In this document: positions 43,630-54,470 of the stretch, in pieces | Position numbering within the stretch: position 1 is the first letter of the stretch | Layout: each line of letters starts with the position of its first letter | Position numbers and translations under genes: made by a program | Notes under the pieces: model-generated | Told to the model about the DNA's origin: nothing | The model's database searches: none | Seen by the model: the letters and a program-made list of their open reading frames with translations, nothing else | Source: Tenrec ecaudatus | Taxonomy: Eukaryota; Chordata; Mammalia; Afrosoricida; Tenrecidae | DNA length: 64,000 nt | Assembly (NCBI RefSeq): GCF_050624435.1 | Contig: NC_134530.1 | Span: 148,025,721-148,089,720 of the forward strand | Direction of reading: 5' to 3'

Positions 43630-46284
43630 GCCTACAGTAATTCCTGCAGCTGCTAATACCACTTGGTCATTTCCCTGTGGTTTCCCTCAGCAGGACCCTG
43701 GGGTTTGTTTTTCTCCTCTGTGGACCTTGTCCGTTTCCTGCAGTTTCCAAGAGGTTGGGAGGGGAAAGAGAGTGTGAATGAAGACCCGAGGGGGGAGGAC
43801 GGGAGGGGCCGGGGCGAAGGGGTTAGCTAACAGCAGTCGAGCTTTCCAGAAGGAAAAAGAAAAAGCTCAGTGACAAGGCTCTTTTGTGAAAGGTTCAGCT
43901 TTATGTTGATGGAGCTGAAAGTCCTTAGCCATCCAGGCACATGGTGGGCGGTGACCGGGCCGTTCCCCAAGGTCAGATCGCCCTCTGCTGCCCACTGAAA
44001 AATAACGATGCTCCGGGCCTCTAGACTGGCCCGGGAGAAGAGCAAGCGTCTCAGGGGCTCCGGTGGCAGAGAGGATGTGACTGGGGCCAAGAAGTCACAA
44101 AGTCACCACTTCATGGCTGTAGAAGGAATTAAGATCTTGTTTGCAGGAAGGGGAGAAGCAGCCAATGCAGTGGGTGTTTCCAGACGCATCCAGCAAACCA
44201 TGGGCTCCTGCCAAGATCTCCATCGGCTCCCATGATTCCAAGCTCCTAGTGTGGCTTGGCTCTGCGGTCACTACCCCCTTCCAGCTTACTGCTCGCCCTT
44301 CTGTCATCTTGATGGGAAAGGAAGGGTGTGTAATGGGAAGAGTGAAACAAGACAACAGAACTTTGGGGGTGGGGAATTCAGGAGTGGTTTGTCAAGGCTC
44401 ATCCTGCAAACAAAAACAAAAACAAAACTACTTTTCTCAGACTTGCTTTGTGTCCATGAAAGCACAATGTCTTTCATTCTTTCTTCTCCCGCCAGGGAAC
44501 CGTTTACCCCCCAGCTGTGGAGTCAGCCCTTCTGGCCAACTTTATTGCCCTGCTTTATTGCTGGTGGGAATGACGGTTCACGTGGGTCACTGGTGGGGAG
44601 AGCAAAGATTTGTTCCCAGGAGGAAAGCTCAGGCACAGCAGTTCCTCTTGCCAGCAGTGGGCAGTGACCCATTTCCTCCTGCCTCTTGCCTTTGCCCCTT
44701 CCTAGCTCTTTCTAGAACTGGCCCAGGAGTGCTTTCACCCCTTCTCCACCCTGACCCGTGGGGCTGCTGACTGGGGCAGGCATCTAGCTGGGGACCTCCT
44801 TTAGGCAAGCTGCTTAAATTGCCCCACAGAGACCGACGTGTTTGGAGGTGGGAAGAGGTAGGTTACAGGCAGGAGGGTGTGAGAGCAGCACCTAAATTCT
44901 TTAGAATGTTCTAGTACCATAGAGCAGTCTCTCTCTGAAGGCCTCTCTCTCTGAAAATCCTCATGCTCAGGTGGGCCTGTCCCTGTGATGTCAAGCCCCT
45001 CAACCCAAACAGACATCTTTAGATTAAAAGTATGTACAGTTGCTTGGGTTTTGTTCTGCTTGGGATAAACTATCTTTAGAAAAAACCCATTAGGATAATT
45101 TTACCCACATGCCCCCAGACCTGCTGGTGATCTGTTTCGATTAGAGTCGTGATCTCTCATGAGTCATTGCTGGATTGTCCTCACTGTGAGCAGGGTTACA
45201 TCTCTCAGGGTTGTGTCTGGGTTGAACCAAAATTCCACATTGAAGGGGTGCCTCGTGGGTTAAGACAAAGGAAGGTTGTAAAAGGACATGGACAGCTAGG
45301 TAATTTGTGGCTCCTTGTCCAAGACGAGGCTCTGGTTAAAAAGTGATTAGGAAATTCCAGACGGTGACAACAGAGCTAAGCGGAGCATTTTCCTAAGCAA
45401 GGGGCCCTGGACCCAACAAGCTGGCCTGATGGAAGGCTCCAGGAGCAACCAGCATCCTCTTCAGTGTAGGTGCTCTTCCACTTCCCTCCTACCATCTTCA
45501 AGGCTTCAGCCGGGCTTCTGTGGGCACCCACTTGCTGGCCTTAGCAGTTCTTCACAAGCTTGGGGGACAGCCCTGGAGGGCAGCGGTGTTGGGAGGAGCT
45601 GGTCTCCACGTGGCAGAAGCTGCCTGCAGAGCAGTCATCCTGCAAATCCTGCTCATGCCCAGACCATATTGGCATCTGCCCAGGATGCTCACCATCAACA
45701 GAAAAGTCATGGGGGAAAGCGGGGGGTTGGGGGGGGGATAATCGAATAAAAGTAAGCTTCTCATATCTCAGGGAAAGGTGATTTGGCATCATTGAAATGT
45801 ATATATTAAAGACAGCATGAAAAAAAAAAAGACAACATGACCCGATTCTGTATCTCTGGCTAATGAAGTCTTAGGACACTGTTGCTTGCATAACCACTTG
45901 TAACTGGTAGGACATGTTTCACAACTTGGGGTATAAATATAGTTTCATCATGATTTTTCTAGTGATTACCTAAGCCCCCATCTGCCTTTACTGGTAAGAA
46001 GTCTGACCCCTCCCTGAGATCTTCCCAGAGGTCCTCTGGATTTTCGAGAAGAGCCGGCTTCTGTGTGTCTAGCCAGGGGACTGGGAACATCAGCAGCCCC
46101 GGGGGTGGCTTCCGGGGGAGAGGAGCCATGCTCTGCTGCGGGCCGAGGCCGGAAAGCCCAGCACCTGAAGTTCTGCTTTCGTTCCTTCCTTGTCAACGCA
46201 GAATCAGTGCTGCATTGGTAGGAGAAGGAGCCAAACTACATCCTTCCGGACTCCTCTCCTCACCCCATCCCCCTGAGAATGAAG
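43628..46284. other. longest repeat-poor stretch, no gene recognised
   Basis: About 2.7 kb, moderately GC-rich, with no SINE or LINE recognised. The frame at 44141-44770 is the second longest in the window (209 codons, TTG start). An overlapping 138-codon frame is open beside it, and the protein is not recognised. A G run lies near 45720-45740. Candidate for single-copy or regulatory sequence. Confidence 0.45.
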
Positions 46285-46378
46285 AAACCCTGAGTTACAG
46301 TCTCAGAAACACAGGGGAAGGAGGTCTATCCTGCCCTAGAGAGTCACTGTGAGTCAGCAGTGAGCTTGAGTTTGTGGA
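46285..46378 (+). repeat. AfroSINE-type SINE, 3' half
   Basis: 'gagttacagtctcagaaaca' to 'gagtcagcagtgagcttgag'. No head. Confidence 0.8.
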
Positions 46379-46955
46379 GTCAGAACTGGCAGGAAGGCAA
46401 CTGGTTGTCTTTGGGGAATGAGAATATAGAACCCATCCCCTTCTTCATAGATGTCAAGCATTCTAAGTTCAAAACCTAGGCTCCACACGATTAAACCTCA
46501 ATACTCACATACTGAAAGAGGTTTCAAAAGACGTATTTTAAAACTCATTTAAACTAGTTAAACATGCTTATTAGTAAGTCACAATAATTGAAATGGACAT
46601 TTAAAACAAGAATTGACTGTCGCTTCTTCCATTTAAGGGAGGTGACAAAATGCCTGTTGGTGGGGAAATAAATCTGAGTTTCGTCCCTTCTCCTCCCAGA
46701 GGCTAAGCGGGATGGCATGTTGGTCAGCAGAACACAGTCTCAGGCCTGGACTGGCAAAGATGGCCCCAGCAGACCAGGGGGTGGAAAGGTCAGTTGCTTT
46801 GCATAACAGAGAGAGAGGAATTGAATTTCTAGCAAGCCAAAGAAAGGAGTGTGGAGGCGGGGAGAGGGCCTGAAAATTGGATAAGCAAAAGGAGGCATTG
46901 GGGAGAGAGTATGGTTAGGGAACGAAGATTGTTTAGGATCTCCAGTTGCTGCTGA
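46379..46955. other. unassigned sequence, no gene seen
   Basis: No recognised repeat. Confidence 0.45.
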
Positions 46956-46956
46956 G

Positions 46957-47148
46957 GAGCCCTGGTGGTCTAGGGGTTACATGTTGGGCTGCTGATTGCA
47001 ACGTCAGCAGTTCAAGACCACCAGCTGCTCAGGTTTTGAAAGACAAGGCTTTCTACCCCCTTGGAAGAGTTACAGTCTCAGAAACCCACAGGGGCAGCTC
47101 TACCCTGTTCGATAGGGTCCCTACGAAGAGGTGGCAGTGAGTGAGTTT
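46957..47148 (+). repeat. AfroSINE-type SINE
   Basis: 'gagccctggtggtctagggg' to 'gaggtggcagtgagtgagtt', with 'cagcagttcaagaccaccag' in the B-box position. Confidence 0.92.
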
Positions 47149-47179
47149 CCAGAGTTGGCTCCTGCGCGCCTGGAGATGC

Positions 47180-47300
47180 GTGTGTGGCAGAGTAGAACTC
47201 TGCTCCGTGTAGCGTTTTCGGTGGCCGCTTCTGGGAAAGGCACTTCTCTGTGGATCTAAACTTCTATTCGCAGCCCACCACGTTTGTACTAGCCAGATGC
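47180..47300 (-). repeat. older AfroSINE-type SINE, partial
   Basis: 'gcagagtagaactctgctcc' and a decayed middle. Weak. Confidence 0.45.
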
Positions 47301-47424
47301 CTGGCTAAAGACTCGGTGTTGAACAGTTTGTTTCTACAACGTTAATCCTTTTCCTGGCCCCACCATTCACTGCACCCACCAACACCTGGGCCCAGCAGCG
47401 AATGAAGCAGTCACTCCAACAAAC

Positions 47425-47515
47425 AGAACTTGCTTGTGTGCTGAGCACTGTTCTCGCTACACAGGGCGTTATGGCGTTATTGAATCTGCGCAGTAATCAT
47501 CTGAAGTGAGTGCTT
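47425..47515 (+). repeat. MIR or L2-class fragment
   Basis: 'tgtgctgagcactgttctcg' resembles the MIR/L2 'tgtgccaggcactgttctag' block. Ancient, short. Confidence 0.5.
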
Positions 47516-47554
47516 TCATCATTCCATTAATAAGAGACTGTATTCTTTGCAGTA

Positions 47555-47998
47555 GTTTCAGGTTTACAGAAAATTATATAGAACATACAAAGAGTTCCCA
47601 TATGCCCCCACAACCCCAGACCATGTTAACTATTAACAGCTTCCATTTCTATGGTACATTTGTTACCATCGGTGAACCATTGCTGACACCTCATTATTGA
47701 TTGGGCCCTGGTGGCACAGTGGTTATGCATCGTGCTGCTAACTGCAAGGTCAGCAGTTCGAGACTACCAGCCCCTCCTCAGGAGAAAAATGGGGCTTTTC
47801 TACTTTCATAAAGAGTCGCAGTCTCGGAAATCAACATCAACTCGATGGCGCAGTGTGTTTGTGTTTTGGTTTCTTTTTTTATTATTAATTGAAGTCTGTG
47901 GTTTACATTAGGGCTCACTCTGGGTTGTATAAAACCCCACTCTGCAGTTTTTGGCAAATGCATAATGTCATGTGTCCCCCATTACAGTACCATACGGC
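47555..47998 (-). mobile_element. older L1-type fragment split by a SINE
   Basis: 'ttcaggtttacagaaaatta', 'agagttcccatatgccccca' and, after the SINE, 'gtggtttacattagggctca' and 'caaatgcataatgtcatgtg' form one continuous old LINE-type segment. Confidence 0.55.
47700..47884 (+). repeat. AfroSINE-type SINE with target-site duplication
   Basis: 'gggccctggtggcacagtgg' head and 'aactcgatggcgcagtgtgt' tail. Flanks ATTATTGATTG and ATTATTAATTG differ at one base, a target-site duplication. Confidence 0.9.
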
Positions 47999-47999
47999 A

Positions 48000-48105
48000 T
48001 CCCTCCATTGTTAGGGCTGAAGAAACTGAGACACAGGAAGTTAAGTAATTTGCCCATGTTCACTCACATAGCAAGTCATGTGCCTGAGTTCACAAAGAGT
48101 TAGTA
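48000..48105 (+). repeat. MIR element
   Basis: 'gaagaaactgagacacagga' and 'agtaatttgcccatgttcac' are the MIR core. Confidence 0.8.
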
Positions 48106-48126
48106 TTTTGAATCGTCACTAGACAT

Positions 48127-48338
48127 TGTTATTGTCTGGTGTCAAGTAGATTCCAGACTCATAATGGCCCTGTACAACCCAAAACCAAGCCCACTGCTGT
48201 GGATTTCAAGTCAACTCTGTCCAGGGTTTCTGAGACTGCAAATCTTTATGGGAGCAGACAGTCTCATTTTCCTTCTGAGGAGGGGCTGGGGGGTGTTAAC
48301 TGCTGAGACGGCAGTTAGCAGTCCCAGGCTTACCAGAT
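48127..48338 (-). repeat. AfroSINE-type SINE (two pieces)
   Basis: A short tail piece (48127-48175) followed by a longer copy starting 'ccaagcccactgctgtggat' and running to 'cccaggcttaccag'. Confidence 0.75.
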
Positions 48339-48339
48339 G

Positions 48340-48546
48340 GCATCAAACAACAGATTCACTGCCAACCAGCCAATGCTGACTCAAAGTGATCGCGTAGGAC
48401 TGTCCTGTTGGGTTTCCAGAATTGTAACTTTTCATGGGAGTTAGAAAGCCTTATCTTGCTTCCTCAGAGAGGTCTGTGGTTTCAAACTGCTGTCCTTGTG
48501 GTTAGCAGATCGAGTTGTAACCCACGATGTCGCCAGGACTCCCTTT
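48340..48546 (-). repeat. AfroSINE-type SINE
   Basis: 'gattcactgccaaccagcca' to 'acgatgtcgccaggactccc'. Confidence 0.85.
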
Positions 48547-48690
48547 ACTGGACAGCGTGGGACAGAGTAACGCTGCCCCAGTTGGGTTTCCTGGACTGCA
48601 ATCCTTTCCCCAGTGGATTTGCTGGGTGGGTTTGAACCAGCAACCTTTTAGATAGCAACTGGGTGCTCAACCAGTGTGCCATGATTATTT
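48547..48690 (-). repeat. older AfroSINE-type SINE
   Basis: 'gtgggacagagtaacgctgc' to 'gctcaaccagtgtgcc'. Third or fourth member of a same-orientation SINE cluster (48127-48690). Confidence 0.75.
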
Positions 48691-48788
48691 ATTAATGCTT
48701 TTAATTAATTCTGTTTCAGTAATTATGCACCAAATATCTGCATAAGTGATTTAGATATTTGAATGAATGGCGAGAGCTTTTGTCAAAG

Positions 48789-49168
48789 ACAGCACAGAAA
48801 GTGAAGATGGAAACTCCTGCTTCTCCCCCGAAATGAAGCCAAAGCAAAGGTGGAGCTAAAGGCCAAGGCCCTGAGGCTAAGAAGGAAGTTCAAATACACC
48901 TCCCCTGACCACTGAGTCAGCCCTGGAGAAGATTGGAGATAGCAACACACTTGTGTTTATTGTGGTTGTCAAGGCAACAAGGACCAGCTCAAACAGGTTG
49001 GGAAGAAGCTCTAGTCTAGGACATAGTCAAGGTCAACACTTGATCAGGCCTGAAAAAGAGAAGAAGGCTTATTTATGTTCCACTGGCTCCAGACTACGAA
49101 GCTTTAAATGTTGACAACAAAATCGGAATCATCAGAATGGAATCTAACTGGCTGGTGCCAGCTATAAC
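48789..49168 (+). pseudogene. RPL23A: RPL23A processed pseudogene (plus)
   Basis: Second retrocopy of the L23a mRNA in this window. The N-terminal part reads near K-P-K-Q-R-W-S in a shifted frame ('gaagccaaagcaaaggtgga'), then about 100 nt of the middle are missing. The C-terminal part follows ('aagattggagatagcaacac', 'aaggtcaacacttgatcagg', 'gacaacaaaatcggaatcat'). The start codon has decayed to ACA, the stop to AGA (49134-49136), and several frameshifts are present. A recognisable 3' UTR ('aatctaactggctgg') follows, with the A tail lost. No function expected. Confidence 0.9.
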
Positions 49169-49171
49169 AAG

Positions 49172-49362
49172 GAGATCCTGGGTGGTCCCCATGGCTAGGT
49201 GCTTGACTGCTAACCAAAAGCTGGTTGGTTTGGACTCTGCGGCATCCTGGAAGAAAGCCCTGGTGACCTGCTTCTGAAAGGTCACACCCATGAAAACCTT
49301 TATAGAGGACACTTCTACTCGTGGGATTGCCATTAATTGGCATCGACAGCAATTTTTTTATG
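49172..49362 (+). repeat. older AfroSINE-type SINE
   Basis: 'ggagatcctgggtggtcccc' head, 'gactgctaaccaaaagctgg' and 'ttaattggcatcgacagcaa' tail. Confidence 0.75.
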
Positions 49363-50084
49363 TATGCAAAAGAAACACTGCAGCCAATGCCCTGGATACT
49401 GCAAACACTGCTGGGCAGAAAGGGACTTAGCCGGGCAGGGACACAGCCAGGGCAGAGACACCGCAGAGCAGCAATAAGAAGAAATTACTGCCAAGAGACT
49501 AAAAAGTTGGCAAATGAGCCTTTTAACAATGCTCATTAAAACCTCTGTGCCCAGAGAATTATTTCCTGTAGTAGTGAGCTAATCTGTAGACCTGATAAGG
49601 GAGCTACCCGCCAGACTCTCTCTCTCTCTGAGCAGAGAGTTAAACATAGTTTAACTTCAGAACAATTTGTTTTTCTTGATAAGTATGGTAAAAGGGAAGA
49701 GTGTCAGAAGGCAGGAAACATGAAGTTGTTCTTAGGGTGGATGTCAGAACCAAACACCAAGAAGCAGGCCGCCAATCTCAGGAACCATCCCGGACTAGAA
49801 CAGTCCATAGATGTGGGGGCACTTCATAAAGAATATGCGGTTCCAAGCAGCATTTGATGTCGAAATATCTATATGTCATTTCATGACAAATGTAGTAAGT
49901 GTTTAAGGTGATGCAATAGTTACATTGACTCTTTTAATTTTCATTTTATCATTATAAAAAGAAAGCACATTTGCCAATTTAACATTTCTAAGTTCTGTAT
50001 ACAATTTAGGTTATACTGTATCTTGATCTTAGCAAGATGTGAAGTCCTTTGATCGTCTTATAGAAGTGATGGTCAGATTCTAAC
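49363..50084. other. unassigned sequence, no gene seen
   Basis: No recognised repeat apart from a short CT run near 49616-49632. Confidence 0.45.
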
Positions 50085-50162
50085 GTGACTAGCAGACCCT
50101 GACAGTAATGTATTGTGTTGTACAGAGGGTCGCTATCAGTTGGAACCGACAGGATTGCACCC

Positions 50163-50194
<32 letters not shown>

Positions 50195-50195
50195 G
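50085..50195 (+). repeat. AfroSINE/RTE-type 3' tail with (CAA)n
   Basis: 'gagggtcgctatcagttgga' and (CAA)n at 50164-50193. The head is absent, so it may belong either to the SINE or to the RTE LINE, which share this end. Confidence 0.8.
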
Positions 50196-50284
50196 GGTTA
50201 AACAATTTGTGGCAATGTAAATACTCGGGTCTCTTTTTTTGAGCCTGTCCTGCTTGGCATTTTCTTTTCTCAAGGGCTCAAGAA

Positions 50285-50390
50285 AGAAATGCAATTAAAT
50301 TTGTAGATGACAAATTTGGAAGTAATGCCTAATGAATCAGATAACAATGTCAAGATTCAAAATAATCTTGTTATTTTGGAATAATTACCA
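50285..50390 (+). repeat. L3/CR1-type LINE fragment
   Basis: 'aaatttgtagatgacaaatt' (F-V/A-D-D motif of the CR1 reverse transcriptase) and 'caagattcaaaataatctt' keep the order of the ancient L3/CR1 LINE. Short and diverged. Confidence 0.45.
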
Positions 50391-50727
50391 TAAAGATATG
50401 CAGTCAAGTCTAGAAACTGGTTGCACAGTAATTGCAGCCTGCAGAAGATTGCTTCCAGAAGTCACTATGAAAACCCTGAGATGAGTTTCTGAATTATATT
50501 TGGTATGACTGCTCCGGGCAAACAAGACACCCTGAGGGGGTGGAGGTGGGGTGGTGGTGTTAGCATTTGGAGTACTGTCTATGGTTTGATGCACCATACT
50601 TTAGGAGGCTATTCAAGAATAAGAATAATGCTTTTTAGAAACCATTAAAATAAGAACATAAAATATTTATATTATACTCAATTAAAAAGCATTTCATAGA
50701 GCAACAACAACAAAATAATAATGCTGT

Positions 50728-50920
50728 TCCCAAACCATTGTCATCAATTCACTTCCAACCGCTGACGGCCCCCGGAGTGTAACCGTGAGCAGCACTGTGT
50801 CCCACAAGGCTTTCAGCGGCTGCTTGTTTAGAAGGTCACCAGGCCTTTCTTCCAAGGCACCCCTGGTGGCTTCAAATCTCTAGCCTTTTGATTAGTTGTC
50901 AAGCACACACTGCACCCTGC
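50728..50920 (-). repeat. older AfroSINE-type SINE
   Basis: 'aaccattgtcatcaattcac' to 'caccaggcctttcttccaag' and a decayed head. Confidence 0.75.
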
Positions 50921-50939
50921 AGGGACCTTGTAAACACTG

Positions 50940-51110
50940 CACAGCAGACTTTGTATACATTTTCTCAATAAATTCCTGCACCCAGTCTGTCAGGTAGCTA
51001 TCGCTAGCTTGCACCAATGCTGGTAGTAAGATTATGTGCCCGGCGCACACAGCAATCGTCAGGATCTGAACACAGATTTGGCCCTTTCCCACCTGTTTGT
51101 TTAGCCACTA
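50940..51110 (+). repeat. probable MIR element
   Basis: 'tatgtgcccggcgcacacag' and 'caggatctgaacacagattt' resemble the MIR core (C-C-C-A-A-G-G-T-C-A-C-A-C-A-G ... G-G-A-T-T-x-G-A-A-C). Moderately diverged. Confidence 0.5.
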
Positions 51111-51204
51111 TTTGCCTTTCAGAAGTAAGAAAATCGGGTCAATAACCACCCAAGCCTAAAGCCACTGCCCCTGAGTCCGTTACAACTCAAAGGTCAATAA
51201 CAGC

Positions 51205-51612
51205 CCTACCTTCGTTTCCTGGTGCTGTAGAAACAGAAGTGCCACCAGTGGGTGGTATGGAAGAACATAAATGTATTCCCTCACAGTTCGGGCATATGAA
51301 AGTCCAAATCAGGTTCATGGCCACGCTGAGCCCTAGTAGGCAGTCTCAGGGTTTCCTGGGTTCCTTGGCTAGGAGAGGCATACTCACAGGTCTGCTGCTT
51401 CCTCCATGGGTAAGTATCTTTATGTCTGTAATTCATTCTTTTTAAAACTCAGAAGGGACTAGATTTAGACTCCACCCTACACTTATGTGATTCAGTTCAT
51501 ATAACAAAGAACCCGTGTGTCCAAACAAGATTATTTCCACAGGTTTGGGACAGTACTTAAGATTCCACACATATGTATTTTGTGGGGGGACACAGTTTAA
51601 TCCATGATAGGT
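51205..51612 (+). repeat. dispersed unclassified repeat, second copy
   Basis: 'tttcctggtgctgtagaaac', 'gaagtgccaccagtgggtgg', 'tcagttcatataacaaagaa' and 'cacagtttaatccatgatag' parallel the copy at 2036-3172, here without internal insertions. Confidence 0.55.
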
Positions 51613-51990
51613 CTAGGTTCAGACACGCCGTAAGACAAGCAGTCCAAAAGTTTGGGTCTATTTAACTTAGAGGAACAAAACGCCATAGCTATTTTTAAAG
51701 TTTCATGTGATGATGTGACTAGAGGACGTAATTAAAACAAAAAGATTCATCATCATCATTTGTTCAACATAAAGACTTTATAGCCATTAGAATTGTCCAA
51801 ATATGAAATAAGATACCTCGGGAAAATGTGTGTGTGCACATGCATGTGTGTGCGTGTACCACTGGCTCTAGAGTCCGCTGGATGTTGGGATAGAGCAGTA
51901 GACACAGTTCCTGACTTGGAGCTTCTCGCCTGTGTGTTAAAGTGTTTGACTGGTGATTTTTTATGTCATCAAAAGTGATGCGATTTGAGT
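51613..51990. other. unassigned sequence, no gene seen
   Basis: Short GT-rich run near 51828-51856; otherwise nothing recognised. Confidence 0.4.
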
Positions 51991-51994
51991 TGGG

Positions 51995-52215
51995 CTTATA
52001 CCAGCTGCCTTCCAGTAAATTCTAACTCATGGTGAAGCCAAAAGGGTGAGACGAGACCTGTGTGTGTTCTACAGGGTTTGCAGTTAGCTGGGTTTCAGAA
52101 GCAGATCACCAAATGTTTCCTTGAAAGTGCCTTTGAGTGGGCTGTAGCCCCCCCCCCACCTTGTGTGGTTAGCAGGCAGTGCATAACCCACTGTGCTTCC
52201 AGGGCTTTGTGTGAC
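51995..52215 (-). repeat. older AfroSINE-type SINE
   Basis: 'ccagctgccttccagtaaat' tail complement, a poly(C) run (52149-52158) and 'cccactgtgcttccagggct' head complement. Confidence 0.7.
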
Positions 52216-52758
52216 CCAGCTTTTGGTTAGCCGTTGAGCACTACTCAGCGACTTGGCTTTGGACCTACAGTAGGTGAGAACTTGGGCTAGTTATATTTAC
52301 GTTTGAAATAAATTCAATGATTTCAATTAGTAAAAAATTGGACAATTAAATGCTTAGATTTTAATATAAATGCTAGTAATGTTATTGTTATTAGATGCCA
52401 TCAATCACAGTTACTCGAAGTACAACAGAACAAACCACTGCCCGGTGCTGCGCCATCCTCGCAATTGTTCCAATGACTGCGTCAGTCCATCTCACTGAAG
52501 GAGTTCCTTGTTCCTGCTGATACCCCACTTTGCCAAGCAGGTTGTCTTTTTCTAGGGACTGGTCTCTTCTGATAACATGTCCAAAATAAGTGAGATGAAG
52601 TTTCACCATTCTTGCTACTCAGAAGTATTTGGGCTATACTTCCCCCAAGGCAGATATCTGCATTATTCACAGTACTTTCAATATTCTTTGGCAAAACCAT
52701 ACTCAAATGCATACATTCTTGAGTCTTCCTTTTCAGTGTCCAACTTTAACATGCTTAT

Positions 52759-53136
52759 TGTAAGGGTAAACTGAGACACAAGGAGACGGACAAAGATAGC
52801 TGACAGGACAAGGGAGAGCAGAAACAGCAGTGGCTTTATTAGAAGGAAGCTCCCGGGTGAGGTTCCGTGGGCTAGCAAGTAGCCCAAGGAATTCACACCC
52901 AGCAGGCGGGGATGCGGGTCTTTAAAGGGTGGTAAAGGGTGTCTGGAATGTGTGGCAATTAGCAGATGGGGTCTGGCCATTTTGAGGATTGTTTGTCAAC
53001 TTCTTGCAGCTTCCTTTGAACCCGGAGCATCTGGTCTTGCTTCCTGGTACCGGTTGTCTTATCTTGCACCTTTTGATCTGGCTTGCTTTCAGTCTGTGGG
53101 GGTGTTCAGTCCTTGCTTTCCCGCTCCTGTCCGACA
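52759..53136 (-). mobile_element. solo LTR of an endogenous retrovirus (class I-like)
   Basis: 378 bp beginning TGTAAGGG and ending CCGACA on the plus strand. Read on the minus strand it begins TGTCGG and ends TTACA, the canonical TG...CA. The minus strand also carries AATAAA at the expected place ('ttctaataaagccactgc'). Flanks CTTAT (52754-52758) and CTTAA (53137-53141) agree in four of five bases with a short retroviral target duplication. It interrupts the RTE at the 'gcgattgaaaataccatgg'-type segment. No gag, pol or env is present, so internal proviral sequence was lost by LTR-LTR recombination or was never there. Confidence 0.85.
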
Positions 53137-53171
53137 CTTAAGAGGTGATTGAAAGTACCATGGCATACCTT

Positions 53172-53385
53172 AACTCAAAAAGTTCAAACTCTCTGCCATT
53201 GAGTTGATCCTGACTCATAGTGACCCTATAGGACATGGTAGAATTGCCCCTGTGGGTTTCCAAGACTAACTCTTTATGGAAATGGAAGATTTTAACTTTC
53301 GTCTGCAGACGCTGGTAGTTTTGAACTGCTGACCTCATGATTAGCAGCCTAACATATAACCCACTACACCAGTAGGGCTCCGCGG
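53172..53385 (-). repeat. AfroSINE-type SINE inside the RTE
   Basis: 'ctctgccattgagttgatcc' to 'actacaccagtagggctccg'. Confidence 0.9.
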
Positions 53386-54296
53386 TGGACGTTAGCTCTC
53401 AAAACGACATATTTGCTCTTCAACATTTTAAAGAGGTCTGAGCAATAGATTTCTTGACTGCCACTTCCATGAGTATTGATTGTGAATCCATACAAAATTA
53501 AATCCTTGACAACTTCAACCCTTTCTGCATTTATCATGACCATTGGTCCAGTTGTGAGGATGCGTGTATTTTTAACATTGAATTACAATCCGTAGTGAAG
53601 GCTGGAGTCTGATTTTTATCAGCAAGTGCTTCAAGTTCTCCTCACTTTCAGCAACAAGTTTGTGTGTCTGCATATTGCAGATTAATAATAAGCTTTTCTC
53701 CAATCCTCACACTTAACTTCTTCATATTGTATGCTCAACATACAGATTGAATAAATATGGAGACCCTGATATACACCTTTCCTGACTTTAAACCATGCGG
53801 TATTCCTACGTTCTGTTCACACAACTGCTTCTGGGAACAAATTCTGGATGAGCCAGAGATGGGTTCTGGAATTTCCAGTCTTCTAAGTGTTAGCCATAGT
53901 TTGTTATGATCCACACAGTCGGATGTCTTTACATAGTCAATGAAACACAAGTAAACATCTTTATGTATACTCCGCTTTCGGTCAAGTTCCAGCTGATGTC
54001 AGCAACGATAGCTGTGTATTATGTGTACAAATGACTCTGTGTGTTACTTCCATTTACTTTTGGTAATTCTTGTGTCATTCAATATTTTCTCTATGGAATT
54101 TTTCACTATCACAACTCAAGATTTAAATATTTTCTTCAGGTCTTTCAGCTTGAGATATACTGGGAATCTTCTTTCTTTGTTGTCTTTCTAACTCTATGGT
54201 TTTGCACATTTCATTATAATAATCTACTTTGTCCCTTGAGATAACCTTTGAAGTTTTACCATCATTTCTTCCATTTGCTTTTAGCTACTCTACACT

Positions 54297-54470
54297 CAAG
54301 AGCAAGAGGTCCTGGTGCTAACCACAAGGTCAGTGGTTCAAAACCACCAGTCACTTTGAGGGAGAAAGATGAGGGTCTCTCCTGTGGTAAAGAAACCCAC
54401 AGGGGCAGGGCTACCCTGTCCTATACGGTGTCTATTAGTTGGAATTGACTCGATGGCTGTGAGATATTTT
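54297..54470 (+). repeat. AfroSINE-type SINE inside the RTE
   Basis: 'gaggtcctggtgctaaccac' (shortened head) to 'actcgatggctgtgagatat'. A-box region deleted. Confidence 0.88.

Noticed and set aside
43490..43777. Open frame with long L-S and T-H repeats.
   Set aside because: Direct translation of the (TC)n(AC)n microsatellite. The same explanation applies to frames over the CA repeats at 29614 and 33711.
44141..44770. 209-codon open frame in repeat-poor sequence.
   Set aside because: Starts at TTG, overlaps another open frame of 138 codons on the same strand, and has no recognisable domain. A rough stop-frequency estimate for six frames of 64 kb gives expected maxima near this length.
46957..47148. 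tRNA genes, suggested by A- and B-box-like motifs here and at many other places.
   Set aside because: These motifs belong to the heads of tRNA-derived SINEs. No complete cloverleaf with acceptor stem and terminator was seen.
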